Positions 46,801 to 58,800 of a stretch of 64,000 bases of DNA are shown here, in pieces. The position numbers were made by a program, and so were the translations under genes. Below the pieces are notes generated by a model, which was not told the DNA's origin, did no database searches, and was given only the letters and a program-made list of their open reading frames with translations. The first letter of the stretch is position 1, and every line of letters starts with the position of its first letter. The stretch comes from Plutella xylostella (Eukaryota > Arthropoda > Insecta > Lepidoptera > Plutellidae). The DNA lies in the NCBI RefSeq assembly GCF_932276165.1, contig NC_064001.1, positions 2,797,501 to 2,861,500 on the forward strand. The letters are read 5' to 3'.

Positions 46801-49800
46801 TTTGGTAGTAATTATTTTGCCGCCGATGGTAACTTTGGTTTCAGATGCATTTTTCATTTTACGATCGAAAGCTTCCGACATCTGCACTAGCGATTGAGCT
46901 GCGAATAAATTCTCGCACTTTTCTTGATCTGTTTCATATCTGGGCTGAACATCCTCAACAACCTCTTCTACTGAGGTTTGAATTTCTTCACTAATATCTG
47001 TTTCTGGCTGTGGTACTAGCATCTGATCAGTTTCCATAGGTGTATCATATTTGGTATTCACTTTGAGCAGTGAATCGCCGCAGGTCACTTCATGTTCTGG
47101 CTCTTGACTCTCAAATGAAATAGGTTGCGCATTGTTTTCCACATCACTCACGACTTTACTGTTGATAGCAGTAGAAGGGAGGTTCATGAGAGCTTCAGCT
47201 ACTTGTAGATCAGATTCCGAGGGAACACTTTCTACTACGGATTCAGTTATTACTTCAGTTGCTATGTTGGAATCATCAATTTCCATTTGCTCACTAAATT
47301 CATTGATATTTATTTGATTGCCTCCATTGGAATACGTTTCTACAGGAACATTTGAATCTTCTGTTATTACTGTTTCTTCCTCAACTTGTGATTCAGTGGC
47401 CTCTTGGACCTCTTCTTCAACATTACCGTTATTTAAATTGTGTTCTATGCCATTACTGTCCCCCATGTAGGTACTGTCGCCTATGTTATTACTGTCAACT
47501 ATTAAATTGTCAACTTTATCGTCCTCAAATAAGTCTTCAGGCGGATCGTCACTAATATTCTTGGTCATTTGATCGGCTTCCCTTGAAACACTTAATAAGG
47601 CGTCCACTGCCGATGCCGTGCTCTCATTCATGTATAAGTTAGGAGTTTTCAATTCAGGCTGAGCCTTAGCTGCTTCATTCTCTATTCTTTCTATTGCCTC
47701 TTCAACACTTATAGTTTCCTCAACAACAGACTGCTCATTTTCTTTTAATTCATAATTATCTAATGACTGTTCATTTGAAGTAACATCTTTATTTACTTCA
47801 GGGTTTGTGTTATTTTCTACCGTAGGTGTTTCATATGTTTCATCTTCTTCAATACTATATTGCTGTTCTTCCTCTATCTCTTCATATTGTTGTTTGTCTT
47901 GACTGTTGTCTTGGTCATGGCCCTCGCAAGTTATAGGTTCCGAATATTCGTTGTTTGTAACTTCTGAAATGATTTCCTTTTCATGTTCGGAAATCTCGCT
48001 GTTTTCCACTTCAGGAACTTCACTTCTCTCAACTACTGGAACATCACTTTTCTCAACTTCTGGAACATCACTACTTTCATCTTCAGGAACATTATTTCTA
48101 TCGACTTCTGGATCATTATTTCTATCAATATCTGGATCATTACTTCTCACAACCTCAGATAGTTCTGGTTTAGTATTTTCTACCGCGTCATGTCTTACTG
48201 TTTCTTCTTCACATTCTATCATGGGTGATTCTGTAATGGCCTGGTTATCCACTTCATCGTTCTTTATTTCTTGTACAGGGGGATAACTTACTGAAGCTGA
48301 AGGTACACTGATTACATTGGCACTAGCTACTACAGGTGCATTATTTTTATCTTCTGCTTCTATAGAGGACAACACAGAGGAGATATAATCAGCGTTGATT
48401 TTATCCTTCTCCGCGAGTTGTGCATATTCTGCCTTCATTTTCTTCAATTGTATTTTAGGTGCTAGTCGCGCCACTTTTACGGACTCCACCGGTGGCGAGT
48501 CACGTGCTTCAGGTGATGAGGCCACTTCTGAACCATTGATGTCACTGTCTGTGTTCATTCTCTCTACAGCCGCAGCGTTCAGTTGCTCGGCTACATACTT
48601 TCCAATTGCATCTTGGCTTCGAGAGTGTCGACTACGAAAAAACGTTTTCGTTTTAAAAATAGTGGGAGGTTTTTCAGGGGACTTCTCCGCCGATTTAGTC
48701 GGTTCATCCGACACGTCGACTTGTTTGTCGGGCGACTTCACGACGGAGGGCTCAGGAAAATTTTCCTCGACTTTAAGGGGTTCGGGGGCCGACGGCAGCT
48801 CGGGCACTGTTGTCTTGCTCAGTAGCTCCGCCACCTCTTTAGCCATATCATCTTCATCGATGCTGAGGCTCTTTGTGTCTTCTTTGCGTTTGGGGTTCTT
48901 GACGCGGGGTATTTTTCTGCCCGCGTCGGCTTCTTCCGGCCAATCGGGCTCGTCCTCGCAGAAGTCATACTTAGAGTCTGACTCTGGTGCGTCGGGCTCG
49001 ACGGCGTCTGGTTTCTTCTCGTCGCAGGAGGAGGACTCGCCGGGCACGTGTGCGCGGGGCAGGTCGGCGGGCACGGCGGCGGGCGGCGACTCGGCGGCGA
49101 CGCCCGCGGCGGGCGACTCGGCCGCCTGCGCCGGCGACGCGCCGTCCGCCTCGTCCGCAGACTCCTCGTCCCAGTCAGCCAGCAGACTGCTCTTTATTTC
49201 CTCATCTGTCTTCGTCTTCTTGTTCTCACCCCCAGACTCGTCATCGGCCGATCGCTTCTGACCTTTAGGCTTCTTCGGCTCTTTGTCCGTCTTCTCTTTC
49301 TTCGGTCGCCGCACTTTCGGCGTCTTGGACGTGGTGGGGGTGCTCTTAGGCGTCGGTTTCGCTGCGGGTTTCTTGCGCACCGGCGTCGGCGTGTAGGACG
49401 AGAACGTGTGGCTGTGCGACTTGTTGTGTAGGATCATGACGTTTAGCCGCGACGTGCTGAAGTTGCAGGCGGGGCAGGCGTAGATGCCGGCCGCGCTGGA
49501 CGCTAGGGGGGTGGTATTGAGAGGGGTACTTATGGGTTTAGGGGTGGCGTCTGCGGCGGGGGCGGCGGGGGTGTCGGGGGTCGCGGGGGGCGCGGGGGCG
49601 GAGGTGGAGGGCGCGGGCTCCGGCGCCGGCGTCTTGGAGCCCTGCAGCAGGATGTGCACCTTGTAGTCGCTGTTGCCTTTGCTCACCTGCAATGTGGAAA
49701 TAAAATTGCTTTATAAATACTCAATGTTAAAATATTGAATGGACATAATTACGTTTATTGAGGAAATTGTGATACTGAGTACGTAAAATATGATAAAAAA

Positions 49801-52800
49801 TCTGCAAATATCTACTTGGAATCTTGACTAACCTTCGGTCTGGTACTGGTCTGGACTAGTGTTACTTTACGGTTTAAAAATTGAAAGAATAAATCCATTT
49901 TCGGGGGTGTTATTGATGTTTCTCAATTGTGTCAAACTGTATCAACTTTATGCAAATATAATCAGTTTATAGTTGATGAATATTCATATGAATATGAAAT
50001 ATTTTATATTTAAATATTCGATATTTTAAAGTTAAATTACCTTTCGTGTCGGTGTAAATACTTGTGGTGTATTTAGTTTGGCACCTCTCCCTGAAAATAA
50101 ATTAAAAAATGTTTTATGACAAAGAAATAGGTTCTTGATAAGTCTACACGTAGTATACAATACAGGTACACTATTTTCGGCGAATACCAATACAGTCTAA
50201 ATTAATTCGTTTTAATACATACCTAATTATTTTTATGTTGCCTGTGGTGTGTCATACTGCTGGACAAAGGCCTCCATATGGACAACCCACCGTTTGTGCC
50301 TTTTATGTCTCTTGTGTCATCAATACAAGTATCATTACTATACCTAATTATTAGAAGAACAAAGAAGCCATAAACTGATCTACAGTGCATACCTCTCTTT
50401 CCCACTGCAGTAGGAGTTTTCTTTGGAGTGTCACCAAAGAGGCCGGCATAGCTCTCCTTCTTAGTCTCTTGGAACTCATCCCGGGAGAGGATGTCCTCGT
50501 CTCCTCCGGTGGCGGCCTCCGCTCGCACCACGTCCTCCGGAAACTTCTCCATGTTGCCTTTCTTAGATCTGAACATATCTGCAGGGCAATAACAATATTT
50601 ATTAATCATGTCTTTCAATAATAACGCATATCTTTTATTGTTTGAATATCTAGGTTTAGGTTTAAACATTTATTCTCATAAGAACATAATATACATTTGT
50701 TCACTTAAAATGAGATGTTAATTAATTAACTTAAGTATCTATGTTAGTCCTTAAATAATAATATTTACATTTTTTGCGCATGCAAGTTGTTGAAAGTTAT
50801 ACAATAGTTGTAGTTATAGTTAAATATTTTTGTATTATATTGTGTAGGTTATGTAGCTAAACAAATAATAAGTACTTAGCAGCTATATTACTATTTTATA
50901 ACAGTGACATTTTTATAAATATAACCCTTTAGCAATTTTTTAAATATAAATGGCGATTTTACATTTTTGATGTCTTTAGGTAATTTGTTGTATATTATAT
51001 TTCATCGCTTCATTCTTCAGATATAAGTAAGATTAACAATGTAGTCCTTTTAACCTACAGGCAAATCATTCGCACTATTTAAAGATTTCAACTCATTTGA
51101 AACTTTTTTTTTTTTTTTTTTTTATTTCACTACCCTCACTTTACCTCGTTTACCTTACCGATTCCGAGCTGCGCTCGCGTCATTCTTTTTTCTTGCGAGG
51201 CAACACGCGCACGTATAACCTAAAAACATTATTAAAGTAGCACTCCTTTCTTATTAAAACATGTCTAAAAGAAGTGCAGATGATAAAATTGAGCGTTACA
51301 AAGCTAAAATAAGAAAGTTAGAAGAAAAACAATATCGCAAGCGTATTCGGATCATCGATTCATCAGACTCTGAAGAAAAATCTGGTAAGTACTCATATTT
51401 TCCTCATTTATAGTGAACAGTGCCAATGTTTAATCGTTTAAGTATAAAAATAAACAGAAATAAACCCTTGGACGGTGGCCACGGGTCACCGCCATGAGAT
51501 TTTTTTTCTGTGCTGTATCTTGCCATGATGGTGATAGCTGATCACTACGTTGGTAGTTTTTTGACCAAGATGTTAAGCACGGCTTAACACGATGGTACCA
51601 TATATTTGCCATACGGGCACGTCTACCAAAGTGGGCTTCGATGTTGGCCAAGGGTCATCACGTCGTCACACAAGAACATGAACTTAAAATTACATTAACA
51701 ACGATTATAAAATGGTTTTTTCGTTCTACCTGATATAATATAGCATATTATACAAGAGTAAAAATCGAAAATTATGTTATTTTTTAGACAACGAGCCACA
51801 AACTATCGAAGATGCGGCTGCGCCCGCCGATTTACCGGTTGGAGAAATAGTCGAAGACGTCACATCGGACCACGCTGATCCTGAGCAAGGGCCAATAGCG
51901 ACACCCGAATTGGACCCGGATATACTTCTCGCCTTAGGAGAAGCTTCCGAAGACACTCCACAGTATGGTGAGAAAATTCACGATAATTTGGCTCGTTTAT
52001 GGCTTCCCATACTTAGAAAAGGATTAGACAAAGAGGCAAAACAGAAATTAATGAAACAATTTCTTATACCCAACAATTGCTCTCTTCTACATGCACCAAA
52101 ACTGAATCCTGAAATATCAGCCTTTGCCAGCGAAGCCACTAGGTCGAAAGACAAGAGAGTAGAAGCCGTCCAACAACAGTTGGGATTGGGAATCACGGCG
52201 TTAAATAAAGGTTTATCTTTATTGTTGGAACCAGATCACGATAAAGTCCAGGCCATTAAATATCTGAGCGATAGTTCTCGCCTTCTATGTGACTTACATT
52301 TTATCGAAACGGAAGCCAGAAAAAAATTTGTTACTCCGGGATTAGACAGATCATTTCTAAGTGTCATCCAAGGAGTCGACCGTGATGAGATGTTGTTTGG
52401 AAGCAAACTGCCTGAAAAGATTAAAGCCTCAAAGGCTATCGAAAAACAAGGTCTGCAGATAAAGAAGGTGACGGCAGCGGCCCCCAAGGCGACTTCTTCT
52501 ACGTCATCGCAGCCTAGTACAAGCAACTATCGGGGTCGACCCCAGGGAAACTGGAACTACCCCTCTCGATACCCATCAGCCCGGGGCGGGAGGGGGGCAC
52601 CGAGGAGGACGGCGCCAGCGGGCCGTCCGGCGGGCCGCCCAGCTGCATTGCAGCCCCAGTCGAAGCCATCGTACCAGAGCAACCGACAGCGTGCTCCCAC
52701 GCACCAACAGTAGAGGTAGGTGTTCATGCAGGACGAATACAACACTTTTATGACTGTTGGCTAAAAGTCACAAGTAATCCAGTTGTACTCCAATGGATCC

Positions 52801-55800
52801 GTGAAGGATACCATATCCCATTCTGCTGTACAGTCAAACAAGGACGTACCCCGTTGTCACTTAAAGATGACCCAGAAATGTCTCTGGCTATTAAAAAATT
52901 GCTTGACTTAGGAGCTATTACTGTATGTAAACATTCTGATGACCAATTTGTTTCAAGTATATTCCTAGCACCTAAGTCGAATGGTGGCAAACGATTTATC
53001 CTAAACTTGAAACGGCTAAATAAATTTATTGCCACTACTCATTTTAAAATGGAAGACCACAGGACAGCCGCTAAACTTATTCCGAAGGACGGGTATTTAG
53101 CTACAATTGACCTTAAAGAATCGTATCTTTTGGTCCCGATGTCGGAAAAGCACAAAAAATATTTGCGTTTCCAGTTTGGTCAAAAAACTTACCAGTTTAA
53201 CGCTCTGCCCTATGGTCTTTCAGTAGCACCTCGAGTTTTCACTAAAATTATGAGGGAAGTAGTAAATCACTTAAGACATCGTGGCTTTAAATCTGTCATA
53301 TTTTTGGACGATTTGCTGTGTGTAGGTGACTCATATGAAGAATGTAATCTTAATGTTACCGAGACTATAAATTTACTCAAATGTTTAGGATTTGTGATAA
53401 ATTATGATAAGAGTGTTTTAGTTCCCCAGAAAGAGTGTAAATTCCTAGGCTTTATGTTTAATACATCTAGTATGTCAATCTATCTTCCTATAGATAAGAA
53501 ATTAAGAATATTGGACTTAGTTAAAAAACACTTGAAACTGCCAATTTGTACTATAAGAGAGGTTTCTCAGTTGATAGGCACCCTTACATCCGCTTGTCCA
53601 GCAATTAAATATGGCTGGCTTTATACAAAAGAAATCGAACGTCAAAAGTATTTAGCACTCAAAAAAAGTAATAGTTGTAATGTTAATATCTAAAATATGT
53701 TCTGTATGCTGCCATCTAGTGTAGAAAATATGTACCTACTACTGTTTTTACTTTTTAAATAAATGTCAGTCGTTGCTCCGCCATTACGAAAAACGTTGTT
53801 TTATTATAGGTTATGGGCCTTACGCTCATAATTTCGCGATAATCAGTTGTTTATTCTGCATAATTTGGAAGTTAAAGGACTATATTATAGTGATAGACTG
53901 TTATTATTTCGCCGTATTATCGCAGTGTACGAGAAAAGTGAATCGCAACAATGAGCGCGAACTATCTTGTGAATGTGCCGAAGCTTACGGGGCGCGATAA
54001 CTACAGTGAATGGTGTTTCGCAGCGGAGAATTTCTTAATTCTTGAAGGCATGAAACATTGTGTGAAGCCAGAGAAAAATCAAGAGATTAAGGCCGCAGAT
54101 GACGAAAAAACCAGGGCGAAATTGATTATGACAATCGACCCGTCATTATACGTCCATGTGAAAACTGTTAAATCATCCAAAGAATTATGGGACAAGCTGA
54201 AACAATTATTCGATGACAGTGGATTTTCGCGAAGGATAAGTCTATTAAGGAATTTGATTTCGATTCGCCGAGAGAATTGCAGTTCGATGACGTCGTATGT
54301 GACGCAGATTATTGATACAGCACAAAAACTCAGCGGAACAGGTTTTGAAATCGACGATTTATGGACAGGATCATTGCTATTAGCAGGATTGCCTGATCGT
54401 TTTTCCCCTATGATCATGGCAATCGAGCATTCCGGCATTCCTATAACGGCAGATTCCATCAAAACCAAATTGTTGGATATGGACTTGTCAAGTCATGACG
54501 AGAGTGAAGTTAGCGGTGCTTTCGCTACTCAATCAAAAAAGAAAAACAACACTAGTTTGTCTATGGCCAGAAGAAGCAATGTCGATGGCACGTCAATGTC
54601 AAATGCATCAAATGTCAAACAGATAAAATGCTATCGCTGTAAACAAGTCGGTCACTACAAAAATCAGTGTAAAAACGAAAATAACTCGTCAAATCAGAAA
54701 AATAAGGAGAGAATGCAGTCAAATGCTTTTAGCGCAGTGTTTTTGAGTGGAAATTTTAACAAAAATGAATGGTATATCGACTCGGGCGCAAGTGTACACC
54801 TCACAGCTAATGAAAGTTGGGTTATGAATGCACAGTATGAACAAAACAGAGAAATTGTTGTTGCTAACAGTGAGACGGTGTCAGTTTTGTGTTCTGGCGA
54901 TGTGAAAATTACGACTACAACAGAAAAACATGATTACGACATTGATGTACGCAACGTACTATGTGTACCAAGTCTGACGACAAACTTGCTATCAGTAAGC
55001 CAATTGATAATGAATGGCAACAGAATCTCTTTTAACAAAAGTGGTTGCTCAATATACAATAAAAATAATGAATTGGTAGCAACAGCAGCGTTGGTCAACG
55101 GTGTGTACAAGGTTAATCTGCAAAAACAAGTTGGTTTAGCAGCATCAGTTGTGTCAGGAGTAACATGGCATCGCAGATTAGGACACGTAAATAAAGATTA
55201 TTTGAATCAGATGAAGAACGCCGTGCAAGGTATGTCACTTGATGAAAAAGTTGACATTAGTAAATCTTCTTGTTCGACTTGTTGTGAAGGAAAACAGTGC
55301 CGGTTACCCTTCAAGAGCACAGGTCAGAGAAGCAGTAATCTACTAGATATTGTCCATACAGATATCTGTGGACCTATGGAGAATCAATCAATAGGTGGAT
55401 CCAGATATTTCTTGTTGTTGGTTGACGATCACAGTCGGATGACATTTGTTTATTTTCTGAAACACAAGAATGAGGCTTTGAAGTATTTCAAGATTTTTAA
55501 AGCTCAAGTGGAAAATGAAACAAAGAGAACAATCAAAGTATTAAGAAGTGATAATGGGCTGGAATATTGTAGTAAAGAATTTGAAGATTACCTGAATAGT
55601 TATGGTGTGAAACATCAGAAGACCAATCCATACACACCACAACAAAATGGATTGTGTGAACGATTCAACCGCACAATAGTAGAAAAGGCGAGATGTCTAC
55701 TATTTGATGCAGGTCTAGGTAAAGAGTTCTGGAGTGAAGCCACAAATACGGCAGTATACTTGCAGAATCGAATTGTGGCAGCAGCATTAAACAATAGAAC

Positions 55801-58800
55801 TCCATATGAGCTGTGGACTGGCACAAAACCAGATATAAGTCATTTAAGAATCTTCGGCAGCACTGTAATGGTCCATGTTGCAAAAGAAAAGAGGAAGAAA
55901 TGGGACAAGAAGTCGACCAAATGTATTCTCATTGGATATCCAGATAATATAAAGGGATACAGAGTATATAATCCAAAAACAAGGACTGTAACGACGAGTA
56001 GAGACGTGATCATCATAGAGAAAGAATCAAATCCTGAACGTCTCATTGAAGTGCAAGTTCAGAATGTTGATTCAGTGGGGGATAGAAAGGAATCAGATGA
56101 TCCCGAACAACCAGAAGAATCAACATCTATCCAGAGTTCGCCTGAAAACAGTATGTCAAACGTTCAAAGCGACTACGAGGATGCAGACAGCACAGAGGAT
56201 GCAGACAGCACACTGGAAGAGGTTCAAGAAAATATCCCACAAGGACGGCCTACACGGACAAGGAAGGCACCAGAGAGATTTGGGTTTTCAAACCTGTGTG
56301 TAGATGGTGAGAAATATGATGATGCAGCAGGCTTGTCGCTGCATGATGCCTTGAATGGACCAGAGAGGGAGCAGTGGCAGTCCGCAATGCAAGAAGAGTT
56401 ACAGTGTTTTAAAGACAATGATGCGTGGGAGTTGAGTGACGCTCCGAAAGATGTTAGAGTTGTACAGTGCAAGTGGGTGCTTCGTAAAAAGTATGACAGT
56501 GATAATAAAGTTCGTTTTCGTGCGCGATTAGTGGCTAAAGGTTTTTCGCAAATTGAAGGTGTGGACTTTACAGAGACATTTTCTCCCGTAGTGAGACATA
56601 CAACTTTGAGGTTACTTTTTGCACTGTCAGTAAAACTAGATTTAAATACTACGCATCTTGATGTAACAACTGCTTTCTTGAACGGTACTCTTGAGGAAAC
56701 TATTTATATGCAGATACCAAAAGGTTTTTCTGAAAAAACTAATAATGGTCAGGTACTAAAATTAAAAAAGGCCATTTATGGGCTAAAACAGTCCTCAAGA
56801 GCATGGAATAAGAAAGTAGATGAGTGTCTATTAAGTATGAATTATACTCGATCGAAAATAGAACCATGTATGTACACAAAAATGCAAGGTAAATTGAAAA
56901 CCATTGTTACATTGTTTGTAGATGATTTCTTTATTTTTTCAAATGATGTTGCTGAGACAAATAATTTGAAGCAAATGTTAGCTAGTCAGTTCAAAATTAA
57001 AGACTTGGGAGAAATAAAGAAGTGCCTTGGTGTAAATGTAAATTTCAATAAATCAGAGCAAACCGTGACATTAAGTCAGAAAGATTATATTGATCAGCTG
57101 TTGTATAAATTTAATATGAGTGAATGCAAACCTATACAGACTCCAATGGAGGTGAAATTAAATGTATCTAATAATGAACACTGTGTAGATAAGTTTCCAT
57201 ATCAGCAAATCATAGGAAGTTTAATGTATTTGGCTGTATTGACTAGACCTGATATTGTGTTTACAGTAGCTTTTTTAAGTCAATTTAATAACTGCTATTC
57301 CAAAGAGCATTGTTCCTATGTAAAGCGATTATTAAGATATTTGAAGTGTACTAGAAGTTATGGTTTGAAGTATTCAGCTGAAGGAAATTCAATGTTAGAA
57401 GGTTTTGTAGATGCTGATTGGGGAGGTAATGTAATTGATAGGAGATCATACACTGGAATCTGTTTTACATTATCAGGTTGTGTAATATCATGGGAAACAA
57501 AGAAACAGAAAACTGTTGCGCTATCTAGTAGTGAAGCCGAGATTTAGCTCTAAAGGCCACAAAAAAAATATTTTTGTATTTTTTGGATGTATCATTTTCG
57601 ATAAAATCATGAAATAGTAAAAAAGTGCTGATGACGTCATGCATCAGGTGCGATGCATTTTGATGATCAAAGCCTATAGATTTAAAAACAAAGTAACTGT
57701 CACTTTCATTTTTGATTGACGTTGACGTTTTATCGTGACGTTGTTGTTTATTTGGGTCATTTTCATTAATTCTGTTCTAACACTTTCTGACTATTTTTTT
57801 TATTTATTATTAAGACATGACCTCTATATAATATGTCCCAGAGCATGCCACCGCCTACACAGCTGAAAAAATGCTTCTGCTTATTTTTTTACATGGTAAG
57901 TACCTACTTTCCATCATCAGAAATATCAAGGTCATTTGAAAATGACCCATTTGTTGGTTGGCATGTAAACAAAGTTTAAATGTCACTTGTCAGTGTCATT
58001 TATGTTTTTTTTCGAGACTCAGGCAATAGACAAAAATAAAAATTGAGCCTAATATTTGACGTCACTTCCGGTTTTAAAAGAATTAACTTTAAAGTTAAAA
58101 ATAACATGCAAAAATTTATGTATATGAGGAATTATAAAAATTTATAACAACGGATGAAAATGTTATGTTTTTATTTTTAGGTGTTGTAATATATTTTGAG
58201 TAAATGAAATAACACCGCTATAATCTATAGTTATTAAAATCTATTGTGTAATTACCGTATTATTAGTAATTATTTAATAAAATGAAAAAATGTGACGGTT
58301 AGTATGAATTAATTTCTGTTTTGTTACCATTCTTGGGGCCTAAATAATTAATTAAACTTTAGGTATTCTTTCAATTTAATGTATTTAAAGGAAAGCCACA
58401 GTCTTCTTAAATGACATTATCAAGGGAAAAAAGTCGTATATTCTTTAGAAATCAGTAAAAAATTCAATAATGTCTCAGTTTTGTTACCACAGTCAACAAA
58501 TCAAGAATTATTGTTAATGCCTGAGGCGTAATTTAAACAACAACACATTAAAAACTTTTACATAGGTTGGGGAATAACTAATATTAAATAATTAGAACCA
58601 AATAAATTAAAAAAGTAAAGAGTTTTAAACAAAATAGTACAAAATTTTCGAACAAAATGCAGGGACAGCTACAAAACTGACCGTAACAAAATAGTTGGGC
58701 TTGGTTTACATGGCACCAGCACAAAATTTGAACATGATGAATCTAAAACATGAGCCCAATTTTACATGAAATTCACTTCAAACAAATAAATTAAAAAAGT

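Noticed and set aside
48395..49261. + strand open frame (288 codons)
   Set aside because: Ser-rich antisense shadow of the acidic/charged minus-strand region.
51430..51651. 73-codon minus-strand frame inside the DIRS gag intron
   Set aside because: No similarity to a known protein and located within the inferred intron; a chance frame is the simplest explanation.
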